Assembly (NCBI GenBank): GCA_964609975.1
Contig: CAZSTR010000004.1
Location: 1-64,000 of the forward strand
Reading direction: 5' to 3'
Source: UBA5905 sp964609975
Lineage (GTDB): Bacteria > Bacillota > Clostridia > Oscillospirales > Acutalibacteraceae
DNA length: 64,000 nucleotides
Below, piece after piece: positions 1-8,580 of this stretch (within the stretch, counting starts at the first letter, position 1; each line of letters starts with the position of its first letter). A program made the position numbers and the translations under genes. Below the pieces are notes generated by a model. That model did no database searches. It was not told the DNA's origin and worked only from the letters and a program-made list of their open reading frames with translations.

Positions 1-738
1 GAGGGGGAAGGGGTTCTGCTGTTTCCCGACGAGCAAATTCTTCTGGCGGAAAACAGCCTTGTCCTGTTCCCGCCCGGCTGTCCCTATTATTTCAAAGGAA
101 AAATGCGTGTCGCCGTGCTGAATTTCGATGTCACCCGCGCCGCCGATGAACGCCGGCCGGCCCGCTCCCCCGCGCCGGCCGAGCAATTCGACGAGGGCGC
201 CGTTTTCGACCGAGCCACCATCCGCGAGCTGGCCGGGCTGACGGTGCTCCCCGACGCCGCCTTTCTCTACGACCGCCTTCTCCGGCTGATCCACGCCTTC
301 AACGAGCAGGACCCGTTGGCCGACGCCCTGACCGGCGCCCTGCTCAAACAGCTGTTGACCGAAATCATCCTTCATCGGCGCAAGCCCGCCGACCCGCCCG
401 GTGCTCTGGTGGACGCCGTTTGGCGCTATATCCGCCTGTATGCGCCCCAAATCCCGAATAACCGGGCGCTGGCGAAGCATTTCGGGTATCACCCGGTTTA
501 TCTGGCCACCCTTTTTCGCGAAAAAACCGGCCAGACGCTCCACGGCGCGATTTTGGACTGTCGGCTTCAGCTGGCAAAGCGCCTTTTAGCCGAAACCGAA
601 ACGGACATCGCCGAAATCGCCTTTTCCGTCGGCTTTTCCTCCCGCAGTCATTTTTCGGAGCTGTTTTCCAAGCGGGAACGGATCTCCCCCGCCCAATATC
701 GCAAGCAGCAGCGCTATTGTCAGCAAAATTCGGGATGA
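1..738 (+). CDS. AraC-family transcriptional regulator, 5'-truncated by the window edge
   Basis: The reading frame is open from base 1, so the gene begins upstream; the first internal ATG (103) is not its true start. The visible part begins inside a cupin-like sensor domain (a FPPGCPYYF stretch is typical of the ligand-binding barrel edge). It ends in a double helix-turn-helix of about 100 residues, with IAEIAFSVGFSSRSHFSELF as the second HTH and the usual SPAQYRK ending. Proteins of this build activate sugar or metabolite genes. Its target is not visible; pnuC downstream has its own promoter. Family assignment is firm, ligand unknown. Confidence 0.9.
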   Translation, partial: EGEGVLLFPDEQILLAENSLVLFPPGCPYYFKGKMRVAVLNFDVTRAADERRPARSPAPAEQFDEGAVFDRATIRELAGLTVLPDAAFLYDRLLRLIHAFNEQDPLADALTGALLKQLLTEIILHRRKPADPPGALVDAVWRYIRLYAPQIPNNRALAKHFGYHPVYLATLFREKTGQTLHGAILDCRLQLAKRLLAETETDIAEIAFSVGFSSRSHFSELFSKRERISPAQYRKQQRYCQQNSG

Positions 739-799
739 AGCTGTTTTTGCCAAAAAACGCGAAAAGACGAGGAAAATGCGAAAATTTTGCTTTCGTCGC

Positions 800-828
800 T
801 TGCGCAAAGCGGCAAAAAATGCTATACT
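800..828 (+). promoter_or_regulatory. Promoter of pnuC-sfsA
   Basis: TTGCGC (800-805) and TATACT (823-828) are separated by exactly 17 nt. The predicted leader is only about 40 nt. It contains a perfect 6-bp hairpin, TGCGGA/TCCGCA with an AAAA loop (841-856), just before the ribosome binding site. Confidence 0.75.
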
Positions 829-874
829 TATCGCCGATTCTGCGGAAAAATCCGCAAAAAAGGAGGTTCACCCC

Positions 875-1771
875 ATGAAAAAAGAAGAAACAACCACTCT
901 CAACGGGCAAATTGTCGAAAACGCGCTCGGACTCGCAAAAGCCGAGGGCGGACATCAGCCCCCGCACCTCGCCAAAGAAGGGGGAGGCCTCCTTGCGCGT
1001 TTGAAAAATCTCTGGTTCTATTTTTCGAACTATGAAAAAATCTGGTTCTTCAGCATCCTTGTGCTAGCCGCGGTTTTTGCCTTCCTGTTCCCGGAGGAGG
1101 ATGTGAACGGCGTCAACGGCAAGCTGATCATGGCACTGTATTTGGCCGACACCTTTTTGAACATCCTCTGCGAGCTGCTCATTTCCAAGCAAAGCAAATG
1201 GAACTTCATCGTTTCGGTTTTCGTGGAGCTGACAGAAATCGCCATTTGCGTTGTGCTCTCCTATCGCTTCGCCACCATGGCGTCCACCCTGTTTTTCTGG
1301 CTGCCCATCGACATCATCAGCTTCATCAGCTGGCACAGACACCCCGACCGGCAGGACCAGGAGCTGACCCAGGTGCGCAAGCTCAGCGGCCTGGCGGAGG
1401 TGCTGATCATCATCGCCATCGTTCTTTGGACGATGGGGGTGGGATATTTTCTCACCACACTGGAAATCGGCACCGAGCTATTTGGCGGAAACGCCACGCT
1501 GGAAACCGTCGTCTGCTATCTGGACGCCTGCGCCTCGGCCGTCGGCATCGCCAACGGCGTGTTCATCCTTTTCCGCTATCGAGAGCAGTGGATCGCCTGG
1601 TATCTTTGCTCCATTCTGGAGGCGGTCATCAACATTCTCTCTGGCCAATATGTGCTCCTTGTGCTGAAAGCGGGCTATCTCACCAACACCACCTACGGGT
1701 ACATCCAGTGGACAAAATACATCCGCTCCCAGCAAAATCAACCGGCGCTGATCGACAGCGCCCAGGGCTGA
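875..1771 (+). CDS. pnuC: PnuC-family nicotinamide mononucleotide/riboside transporter
   Basis: This is a facilitator for uptake of an NAD precursor (nicotinamide riboside or a related vitamin) across the cytoplasmic membrane. The protein is 298 aa with several hydrophobic segments from about residue 55 on, the conserved WHRHPD loop in the middle, and the family's C-terminal YGYIQW motif. The start is ATG 875, preceded by AGGAGG at 861-866; a longer in-frame opening from 776 has no ribosome binding site. The N-terminal 40 residues are hydrophilic and longer than in many PnuC proteins. sfsA follows 4 nt after the stop. Exact substrate cannot be read from sequence; other PnuX-type vitamin transporters share this fold. 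Confidence 0.9.
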   Translation: MKKEETTTLNGQIVENALGLAKAEGGHQPPHLAKEGGGLLARLKNLWFYFSNYEKIWFFSILVLAAVFAFLFPEEDVNGVNGKLIMALYLADTFLNILCELLISKQSKWNFIVSVFVELTEIAICVVLSYRFATMASTLFFWLPIDIISFISWHRHPDRQDQELTQVRKLSGLAEVLIIIAIVLWTMGVGYFLTTLEIGTELFGGNATLETVVCYLDACASAVGIANGVFILFRYREQWIAWYLCSILEAVINILSGQYVLLVLKAGYLTNTTYGYIQWTKYIRSQQNQPALIDSAQG

Positions 1772-1775
1772 GCCT

Positions 1776-2474
1776 ATGCAATACGGTTCTTGTGTTTGCG
1801 GCATTTTTCGCAGTCGCCCCAACCGTTTCGTTGCCCTCGTAGACATCGAGGGCAACGAAACCGTCTGCCATGTAAAAAACACCGGCCGCTGTCGGGAGCT
1901 GCTGCTTCCGGGAAGCCGGGTGATTTTAGAAAAGGCGCAAAACCCCGCCCGGAAAACCGCCTATGACCTCATCGCCGTATATAAGGGAGAGCGCCTCGTC
2001 AACATCGACAGTCAGGCGCCCAACGCCGTGGCCGCAGAATATCTCGCCGACCGGTTTCCGGAGGCACGGCTTTCCCGCGAGGTGCGCTTCGAGGACAGCC
2101 GGCTGGATTTCCGCCTGTCCTTCGCCGACCGGGAGCTGTTCGTGGAGGTGAAGGGCTGCACGCTGGAACAGGCCTCTGTGGGATATTTCCCCGACGCCCC
2201 CACCCAGCGGGGCATCAAGCATCTCCACTGTCTCTCCCGCGCGGTGGCCGCCGGCCACCAGGCGGCGGTGCTTTTCGTCGTCCAGATGGAAGAGATTCGG
2301 GCGGTGCGCCCCAACGACGCGACCCATCCCGCCTTCGGCGCGGCCCTGCGGGCGGCAAAGGCGGCCGGCGTCTCCCTTTGGGCGGTGGGCACACGGGTGG
2401 AGGAAAACCGCCTCACCTCCGCCGCACCAATTCCCGTGGAAACTGACACGGGGGAAGTCCCGCTGCTTTTTTAG
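1776..2474 (+). CDS. sfsA: SfsA family DNA/RNA nuclease-like protein (sugar fermentation stimulation protein)
   Basis: The protein is 232 aa, the usual SfsA length. It has the N-terminal OB-like part (VCHVKNTGRCRELLLPG) and the C-terminal nuclease-like part containing VEVKGCTL and FPDAPTQRGIKHL, both family hallmarks with acidic/lysine active-site candidates. SfsA was named in E. coli for effects on maltose metabolism; later work suggests nucleic-acid binding or cleavage. It lies 4 nt behind pnuC and is probably co-transcribed with it. A weak purine-rich ribosome binding site overlaps the pnuC end. Confidence 0.92.
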   Translation: MQYGSCVCGIFRSRPNRFVALVDIEGNETVCHVKNTGRCRELLLPGSRVILEKAQNPARKTAYDLIAVYKGERLVNIDSQAPNAVAAEYLADRFPEARLSREVRFEDSRLDFRLSFADRELFVEVKGCTLEQASVGYFPDAPTQRGIKHLHCLSRAVAAGHQAAVLFVVQMEEIRAVRPNDATHPAFGAALRAAKAAGVSLWAVGTRVEENRLTSAAPIPVETDTGEVPLLF

Positions 2475-2512
2475 CGCTTGATAATTTTGAGGCGGTTTTT
2501 TCCGCAGAGGGC

Positions 2513-2541
2513 TTTACAGAATCACATATTTGTTGTATACT
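2513..2541 (+). promoter_or_regulatory. Promoter of the NahK-like kinase gene
   Basis: TTTACA (2513-2518) and TATACT (2536-2541) are separated by 17 nt. They lie 34 nt before the ATG and are followed by a GAGGGG ribosome binding site. Confidence 0.8.
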
Positions 2542-2574
2542 GTGTTGAAATGAGCTTTGTGAGGGGATATACTA

Positions 2575-3663
2575 ATGAATTTTGAAAACCTGATTCACGC
2601 TTTCGGCGTGGAGGGCGACTTTCTCGGCTATGAAGAGCTCTTCGTTGGAAACATCAACCAGACCTATAAGCTCCGCTTCTCCAACAGGGGCGAAAAAGAG
2701 GAATATGTGTTCCAGCGGCTGAACACCTATGTGTTCAAGCAGCCCCGCGAGGTTATGTCCAACATCCAGCGGGTGACCGAGCATATGCGCAAGGCGCTGG
2801 GCGCGAACAGCGACCGGCGGGTGCTGCATTTTCTCACCGCAGCAAGCGGCGAGCCTTATGTGGAAAATGGGGACGGCTTCTGGCGCGCCTATCATTATAT
2901 CGATCGCGCCCGCACCTATGACATGGTGCCCGACCCCCAGCATTTCGAAAAGGCCGGCTTTGCCTTCGGCCAGTTCCAACGGGCGTTGGCCGATTTCCCG
3001 GCCGACACCCTCAACGAAACCATCGCCCGCTTCCACGATACCCCCGACCGGATGCGCCAGCTGCACGAAGCCATCCAACAGGACGTAGCCGGCCGCGCCA
3101 CCCAGGTGGAACCGGAAATCCGTTTCATCCTCGACCGGGAAAATGAAGCCGGTGCCATCGTCGAAGCGCTGGAAAGCGGAAAAATCCCCTGGCGCACCAC
3201 CCACAACGACACAAAAATCAACAATGTGCTCTTCGATTTGGAAAGCGACGAGCCGATTTGCGTCATCGACCTGGACACCATCATGCCCGGCTCTTCCCTG
3301 TATGACTTCGGCGACGCCATCCGCTCCGGCGCCAACACCGCCGGCGAGGACGAGGCTGATTTGTCGCTGGTGCATTTCGATTTGGAGATGTTCGAGCGCT
3401 TCACCGCCGGCTTTCTGGCGGCCACGGGCGACCGGCTGACCGACGACGAAATTGCGCTTTTGCCCCAATCCGTGCTGATTTTGACGCTGGAGTTGTGCGC
3501 CCGCTTCCTCACGGACTATTTGAACGGTGATGTCTATTTTAAGGTGAAAAAGCCGGAGCATAACCTCATCCGCACCCGCAACCAGATCGAGCTAGCACGC
3601 CAAATGGAGGAAAAGCTGTCGGAAATGGCGGAAATCGTGAAAAAGCACCGCAACCATAACTGA
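2575..3663 (+). CDS. APH/choline-kinase-fold phosphotransferase, NahK-like (N-acetylhexosamine 1-kinase type)
   Basis: The protein is 362 aa and cytoplasmic. The kinase-fold catalytic loop HNDTKINNVLFD (about residue 213) and metal-binding segment VIDLDTIMPG (about 232) match the phosphotransferase enzyme family that includes bifidobacterial NahK/LnpB. NahK phosphorylates GlcNAc or GalNAc at C1 in lacto-N-biose/galacto-N-biose salvage. The N-terminal lobe carries NINQTYKL in the position of the nucleotide-binding loop. No sugar phosphorylase or transporter is adjacent, so substrate is inferred from motif likeness only; another small-molecule kinase is possible. It has its own promoter. The PH-domain genes follow in the same direction after 29 nt. 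Confidence 0.7.
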   Translation: MNFENLIHAFGVEGDFLGYEELFVGNINQTYKLRFSNRGEKEEYVFQRLNTYVFKQPREVMSNIQRVTEHMRKALGANSDRRVLHFLTAASGEPYVENGDGFWRAYHYIDRARTYDMVPDPQHFEKAGFAFGQFQRALADFPADTLNETIARFHDTPDRMRQLHEAIQQDVAGRATQVEPEIRFILDRENEAGAIVEALESGKIPWRTTHNDTKINNVLFDLESDEPICVIDLDTIMPGSSLYDFGDAIRSGANTAGEDEADLSLVHFDLEMFERFTAGFLAATGDRLTDDEIALLPQSVLILTLELCARFLTDYLNGDVYFKVKKPEHNLIRTRNQIELARQMEEKLSEMAEIVKKHRNHN

Positions 3664-3692
3664 ACAGAAAACCGACCCCGGAGGTGAACCCC

Positions 3693-4130
3693 TTGGAGCT
3701 GAAACGGCCGGATTCCCGCGTGTGCATTTCATGGTCCGTTCTTTTGCTGATAACGGCGCTGATCCCCGCCGCCCTATCGGCGGCGTTGTTGCGCCTTTCC
3801 TTCGTTCCCTCCTGGCTTGGATGGGGCTTCACCGTCCTGTGGTGGCTGGTGCTCATCGGGCTGTTGGCGCTATGGATTCCCCTGCGCTATCGCCATGCGC
3901 GCTACAGCATCGGCGAGGAGGAGCTGTGCGTCGTCAGCGGAGTATACACTGTCACCCGGCGCTATATGCCCCTGACAGCGGTGCGGCATATCACCGTCAT
4001 CCGCGGCCCTCTGGAACGCCTATTCAACCTGTCCTTCGTATGGGTGGCCGCCGCCGGCGGCTGGCTTTTGCTGGAGGGGCTTCCCGCCGAGGAGGCCGAG
4101 GAGCTGTGCCGACGCTGGATGCACCGCTGA
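3693..4130 (+). CDS. Bacterial PH-domain (bPH2, YdbS-like) membrane protein
   Basis: The protein is 145 aa. Two hydrophobic segments near the N-terminus are followed by a bPH2 (DUF304) domain with the hallmark order SIGEEELCVVSG then RRYMPLTAVRHI. The start is taken as TTG 3693, because GGAGGTG at 3680-3686 sits six bases upstream; the alternative GTG at 3684 lies inside that site. The gene is followed after 18 nt by a larger bPH2 protein, the same arrangement as Bacillus ydbS-ydbT. That pair is linked in the literature to resistance against the cyclic bacteriocin amylocyclicin. Function here is inferred from this pairing. Confidence 0.8.
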   Translation: MELKRPDSRVCISWSVLLLITALIPAALSAALLRLSFVPSWLGWGFTVLWWLVLIGLLALWIPLRYRHARYSIGEEELCVVSGVYTVTRRYMPLTAVRHITVIRGPLERLFNLSFVWVAAAGGWLLLEGLPAEEAEELCRRWMHR

Positions 4131-4148
4131 GGCGAAAGGAGAACGCGT

Positions 4149-5606
4149 ATGACGAAGACCATCCCCACGCGCCATCAGCATCCCATCGCCATGCTCCGCT
4201 ATACCGCCCGGTATCTGTTTTTACTTTTGTTTCCGCTGGCGCGCGGCCTGCGGTATATTCGCTCCCCCCGCGGCCTGTATGAATGGATGCGCGGCACCTG
4301 GCAGGATCTTCTGGTGGTGCTGGCTTTGTTGCTTCTGTCCTATCTGAGCTGGCAAATGCACACCTATTCCCTGGACGCGAAGGGCTTCTGCATCCGGCGG
4401 GGAATTCTTTTTCACCGCCGCTCCCTCATCCCCCGGCGAAGCATCGTCACCCTGTCGGTGGAGCACCCCTTTTATCTGCGCCCCCTGCGCGCGGTGCGCA
4501 TTTCCATCGACACCGACGCCAGCGGAAGCTATCAGGCGGATTTTTCCTTCATCATCGGTGAGAGCCGGGCGCGGGAAATCCTGGAACAAAGGCTGGAAAA
4601 GGCGATACAGCCACAATATGCTTATACGCCCCGCTGGTATCATGCGGTGCTCATGTCTTTGTTGCTGTCCAATTCGTTCAGCGGCATTTTTTTGTTGGCG
4701 ACCACCCTTCACCAGACCGGACAGCTGTTGGGCGAGGGGGTGCGTGACCAGCTGTTGGGCGATTTCGAAGCCGTGGCCGGCTATATCCGGCTCATTCCCC
4801 GCACAGCGGCTCTCATCGCCCTTGTTTTGCTCAGCGGCTGGTGTGTGGCGGCGGGGCGCAACATTTTGCGCTATCTCCCCTTCCGCGCAACCCGCTATCC
4901 CCAGTTTCTCACCGTGCGCACCGGTCTGTTCACCCGCCGGGATTATTCCTGCGCGGTGGCCTGCGTGAACTATATTGATCTTCGCCAAAGCATCGTCAGC
5001 CGTCTTTTACGGCTGGAGACCGTTTTTGTCCATTGCATCGGCTACGGAAAAGGGGAAAACGCCATGTCCGTATTGATCCCCGCCTCCCGTCGCTCCCATG
5101 CCCGCCAGGAGGCCGCCCGGCTGTTGCCGGAGTTTCCGCTTCAACGGGTCACGCTCCGGACGGCGCCCCTTTCCGCCTATCGCTATGTGTTTTATCCTCT
5201 GTGGGCGATGCTTCTCCTGTCCCCGGTCTCCCGCTTTCTTCAAAGCTGGCTTCCCCAGTGGCAGGAGCTTATTTTCTATTTGACCGCGATGGCCTATATT
5301 CCCTGCCTGTGGGAGCTTCTTGTGAAGCTCATCGACCGCTATACCGCAGGACTGGCGCGGGAAAATGGCTTTCTCTGTTTGCGGTATTCCCGCTGGTATA
5401 CCTTTCACACAGTGATTGTGCCGGAGGAACGGGTGGTCGTCTATCGGCTGACCCAAACACCCTTTCAGCGTCTGGGCCGCAACTGCGATGTGCTCATCGG
5501 CACCTATAACGAAAAAAGTCACAACCACCGCATCCGCAACCTGCCCCTGCAGCAGGCCGAGGAGCTGTTGGCCGGACTTTCCTGCGCCGACCACCCCACC
5601 GAATGA
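4149..5606 (+). CDS. Multi-PH-domain membrane protein (YdbT-like)
   Basis: The protein is 485 aa. Hydrophobic segments alternate with three bPH2-type modules; recognisable starts of modules are YSLDAKGFCIRRGILFHRRS, RATRYPQFLTVRTGLFTRR and ENGFLCLRYSRWYTFHT. An AAAGGAGA site precedes ATG 4149. It is translated directly after the small YdbS-like partner and probably forms a membrane complex with it. The Bacillus pair is associated with bacteriocin immunity, but the molecular role is not settled and nothing else here shows what it defends against. Confidence 0.8.
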   Translation: MTKTIPTRHQHPIAMLRYTARYLFLLLFPLARGLRYIRSPRGLYEWMRGTWQDLLVVLALLLLSYLSWQMHTYSLDAKGFCIRRGILFHRRSLIPRRSIVTLSVEHPFYLRPLRAVRISIDTDASGSYQADFSFIIGESRAREILEQRLEKAIQPQYAYTPRWYHAVLMSLLLSNSFSGIFLLATTLHQTGQLLGEGVRDQLLGDFEAVAGYIRLIPRTAALIALVLLSGWCVAAGRNILRYLPFRATRYPQFLTVRTGLFTRRDYSCAVACVNYIDLRQSIVSRLLRLETVFVHCIGYGKGENAMSVLIPASRRSHARQEAARLLPEFPLQRVTLRTAPLSAYRYVFYPLWAMLLLSPVSRFLQSWLPQWQELIFYLTAMAYIPCLWELLVKLIDRYTAGLARENGFLCLRYSRWYTFHTVIVPEERVVVYRLTQTPFQRLGRNCDVLIGTYNEKSHNHRIRNLPLQQAEELLAGLSCADHPTE

Positions 5607-5630
5607 ATCGAAGCAAGGAGCTGATTTTTC

Positions 5631-6449
5631 TTGGAAACTGTCCGGCTGGACGAGCTGACCGCCCACCAATTTGATACCGACCTAGCCACCGCCGCCGCTC
5701 TCATCATGGAGGGGCGCGTATGGATCGGCGCTGTCCCCGCCGAAAAGGCGGGCACACCCGTGGCCGCCGACACCCAGCTCACGCTCCGAGAAAAGCCACG
5801 AAAATTCGCCAGCCGCTCCGGCTATAAGCTAGAAAAGGCGCTAGCCGCCTTCGCGGTGAACCCCGCCGAGGCGACCGTGTGCGACATCGGCGCCAGCAAC
5901 GGCGGCTTCACCGACTGTCTGCTGCAAAACGGCGCCGCCCATGTATTTTCCGTCGATGTGGCCTATGGCATCCTCGACTGGCGCTTGCGCAGCGACCCGC
6001 GGGTGACGGTGCTCGAACGCACAAACGCCCGCCGGCTGACCCCGGAGCAGTTGAACAACACTCCCTGCGATTTGGTAACAGTGGATGTATCCTTCATCTC
6101 GCTGACCAAGATTTTCCCGGCCATTCATGGCATTTTGCGCCCCGAAGGCCAGCTCATCACCCTCGTCAAGCCCCAATTCGAGGCACAGCCCCGCCAGCTG
6201 GGCAAAAACGGTATTCTGCGCGATCCGAAGGCGGATTTGCCGCCGCTTCTTTCGTCAATTTTTGCCGCCGCGGCGGAATCCGGGCTATTTTTGACCGACT
6301 TGACCGTTTCGCCCATTCACGGAACCAACGGAAATGTGGAATATCTGGCCCATTATCGTCATACGGCTCCCGCCGCCGATGCCCCGGCGACGCCGGATTT
6401 TTACGCCGCCTGCATCCAAAAGGCTCTGGCGGAGGAGCCGGATGTCTGA
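5631..6449 (+). CDS. tlyA: TlyA-family rRNA 2'-O-methyltransferase/hemolysin-like protein
   Basis: The protein is 272 aa. An N-terminal S4 RNA-binding domain (residues 1-65) leads through the SRSGYKLEKAL linker into an FtsJ/RrmJ-type methyltransferase. The SAM loop is DIGASNGGFTD (about 85-95) and the VTVDVSFISLTKI segment is near 147. TlyA proteins 2'-O-methylate 16S/23S rRNA cytidines. The start is TTG 5631, placed ten bases after AAGGAG (5615-5620). It ends the plus-strand run that starts at the NahK-like gene and faces glmS across a shared terminator. In many Clostridia tlyA sits with recN, argR and nadK; none of these is here. Confidence 0.9.
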   Translation: METVRLDELTAHQFDTDLATAAALIMEGRVWIGAVPAEKAGTPVAADTQLTLREKPRKFASRSGYKLEKALAAFAVNPAEATVCDIGASNGGFTDCLLQNGAAHVFSVDVAYGILDWRLRSDPRVTVLERTNARRLTPEQLNNTPCDLVTVDVSFISLTKIFPAIHGILRPEGQLITLVKPQFEAQPRQLGKNGILRDPKADLPPLLSSIFAAAAESGLFLTDLTVSPIHGTNGNVEYLAHYRHTAPAADAPATPDFYAACIQKALAEEPDV

Positions 6450-6462
6450 ACAACCTCAAACA

Positions 6463-6503
6463 AACAATCCCGTCCTGTGCCAAACGCACAGGACGGGATT
6501 GTT
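6463..6503. terminator. Bidirectional hairpin between tlyA and glmS
   Basis: A perfect 18-bp stem (6463-6480 with 6486-6503) has a CAAAC loop and lies between two convergent genes. There is no long T tract on either side, so termination strength is uncertain. Confidence 0.8.
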
Positions 6504-6511
6504 CGTTCAGC

Positions 6512-8341
6512 TCATTCCACGGTCACGCTTTTCGCCAGATTGCGCGGCTTATCCACATCACATTCCCGATACAGCGCGATATAATAGGAAAGCAGCTGTA
6601 AGGGCACAATTTCCGACACCGCCGCAAATCGCTCCGGTGCATCCGGCACCGCCAGCACGCCGTCGGCGTCGGGGAAGGCGTTCGCATGGCTTTCATCGGT
6701 CACCACCAGCACCCGTGCCCCGCGCGCCTTCACCTCCCGAATGTTGGAGCGGGTTTTCTCCAACAGGCGGCTCTGGCAGGCCAGCGCCACCACAAAGGTG
6801 CCCTCCTCCACCAGCGAAATGGTGCCATGCTTCAGTTCTCCGGCGGCATACGCCTCCGAATGGATATAGCTGATTTCCTTCAGCTTCAGAGACGCCTCCA
6901 GCGCCACCGCATAGTCCACATGGCGCCCGATGAAATAGGCGTGCTCCAGCGAAACCCAGGCGCGCGCCTGATCGCGCACCGCCCCCTCCAGCTTCAGCCC
7001 CTTTTCCACCAGCACCGGCAGCTCCCGCAGCTCTGCGGTCATCTGCGCCCGCTCTGCCGCCGTCCGCCGCCCCAGCCGCCCGGCCAAATCAATGCCCAGC
7101 AGATACAGTAGGCAAACCTGGGTAGTATATCCCTTCGTGGTCGCCACAGCGATTTCCGGGCCGGCATGGGTATACAACACCCCATCACTCTCCATGGCGA
7201 TGGAGCTTCCCACCACATTCACAATGGACAGCACACGGGCGCCCCGCGCCTTCGCCTCCCGCAAAGCGGCCAGCGAATCCGCTGTTTCTCCCGACTGACT
7301 GATCACGATCACCAGCGTGTGCTCGTTCACAAGTGGCTCCTGATAGCGAAACTCCGACGCAAGCTCCACCTCCACCGGAAGCTCCACCGTTTTCTCCAAA
7401 AAATACCGCCCGGCCATCCCGGCATGATAGGCAGAGCCGCAGGCCACCACCACCAGCCGTTCCAGCCGCTCCAGCCAAGCCTTGGGAAAATCCAGCTCTG
7501 GCAGAGAAACCGTTCCGCTCCCGTCGATGCGTCCGGTGAGAGCGGCGGCGATAGCGCGGGGCTGTTCCATGATTTCCTTGAGCATGAAATGGGCATAGCC
7601 GCCCTTTTCCGCCTCCTCCACATTCCATTCCACCTGCTGAACCGACTTCTCCACCCGGTTGCCCTGGGCGTCAAACACCTGCACACCGGCAGCGGTCAGA
7701 CGCACAAGCTCATGATCCGCCAAGGACAAAACCCGCCGGGTGTGCGCCAGCACGGCGGGGATGTCGGAGGCGATGAAGCTCCCCTCCTCCGCCAGCCCCA
7801 CAATCAACGGGCTGGCACAGCGCACCGCAATCATCTCATCGGGAAAATCCGCGCAAAGAATCCCCAGCGCAAAAGAGCCCTTCAGCCGCGCCACCGTTGC
7901 CTGCACCGCGGCCACGAAATTTCCCCGATACAGCCGCTCCAATAGCTGAACCACCACCTCGCTGTCGGTTTCCGAGGTGAAAACCACGCCCTGGCGCACC
8001 AGCTCCTCCCGCAGCTCCCGCTCATTCTCAATGATTCCGTTATGCACCAGCGCGAATTTTCGCCGCCGGCTCACATGGGGATGGGCGTTTTCATCGCTGG
8101 GCTTCCCGTGGGTGGCCCAGCGAGTATGGCCGATGCCCACCGTTTGGGTATACCCAACGCCGTTTTGCATATACTCGGCCAGCACGCTCAGCCGTCCCAG
8201 ATGCTTTTCCACCGACAGGCCGTCCGCGCCCAGCAACGCCACCCCCGCCGAATCATAGCCCCGATATTCCAGCTTCGACAGCCCCTCCAGCAACAGCGGC
8301 GCCGCCGGCTTCTTTCCGATATATCCCACAATTCCGCACAT
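6512..8341 (-). CDS. glmS: Glutamine-fructose-6-phosphate aminotransferase (isomerizing)
   Basis: This enzyme makes glucosamine-6-phosphate from fructose-6-phosphate and glutamine, the first step to UDP-GlcNAc for peptidoglycan. It is 609 aa, the same length as the E. coli enzyme. The start ATG at 8341 is chosen because the next codon is the catalytic Cys (MCGIVGYIG), which must be exposed after Met removal; GGAGGC at 8348-8353 fits this. An N-terminal Ntn glutaminase domain is followed by two SIS domains, and the C-terminus ends in LAKSVTVE as usual. It is monocistronic with its own promoter and only a short leader. Confidence 0.97.
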   Translation of the reverse strand: MCGIVGYIGKKPAAPLLLEGLSKLEYRGYDSAGVALLGADGLSVEKHLGRLSVLAEYMQNGVGYTQTVGIGHTRWATHGKPSDENAHPHVSRRRKFALVHNGIIENERELREELVRQGVVFTSETDSEVVVQLLERLYRGNFVAAVQATVARLKGSFALGILCADFPDEMIAVRCASPLIVGLAEEGSFIASDIPAVLAHTRRVLSLADHELVRLTAAGVQVFDAQGNRVEKSVQQVEWNVEEAEKGGYAHFMLKEIMEQPRAIAAALTGRIDGSGTVSLPELDFPKAWLERLERLVVVACGSAYHAGMAGRYFLEKTVELPVEVELASEFRYQEPLVNEHTLVIVISQSGETADSLAALREAKARGARVLSIVNVVGSSIAMESDGVLYTHAGPEIAVATTKGYTTQVCLLYLLGIDLAGRLGRRTAAERAQMTAELRELPVLVEKGLKLEGAVRDQARAWVSLEHAYFIGRHVDYAVALEASLKLKEISYIHSEAYAAGELKHGTISLVEEGTFVVALACQSRLLEKTRSNIREVKARGARVLVVTDESHANAFPDADGVLAVPDAPERFAAVSEIVPLQLLSYYIALYRECDVDKPRNLAKSVTVE

Positions 8342-8384
8342 ATCCACGCCTCCAAATGTTTATGTTTTTGTGTCGTTATGGTAC

Positions 8385-8413
8385 AGTATAGCGTATTCTC
8401 GCTCATTTTGCAA
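8385..8413 (-). promoter_or_regulatory. Promoter of glmS
   Basis: On the minus strand TTGCAA (8413-8408) and TATACT (8390-8385) are 17 nt apart. The leader would be about 35-40 nt, too short for a glmS ribozyme. Confidence 0.8.
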
Positions 8414-8537
8414 CCGCTTTTTTGTCTTTTCGCGGAAATTCTTTTCAGTTTTTTCACTTTCCGCTCTATCTAAAGCTCCGCTTTCTTAGTTTCTCCAAAA
8501 CCTCCGTCCTACTCTCCCAGGCACAAAAGAAACACAA

Positions 8538-8569
8538 AAAAAGACGGGCTCAGCTGAGCCTGTCTTTTT
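8538..8569 (-). terminator. Terminator of the AraC-family gene
   Basis: AAAAAGAC and GTCTTTTT flank the palindrome GGCTCAGCTGAGCC with a four-base loop. It lies directly behind the stop at 8581 and is A/T-flanked on both sides, so it may work in both directions. Confidence 0.85.
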
Positions 8570-8580
8570 CCTACAATCCT

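Noticed and set aside
8342..8580. glmS ribozyme
   Set aside because: The leader is too short and the conserved core is not present in this interval.
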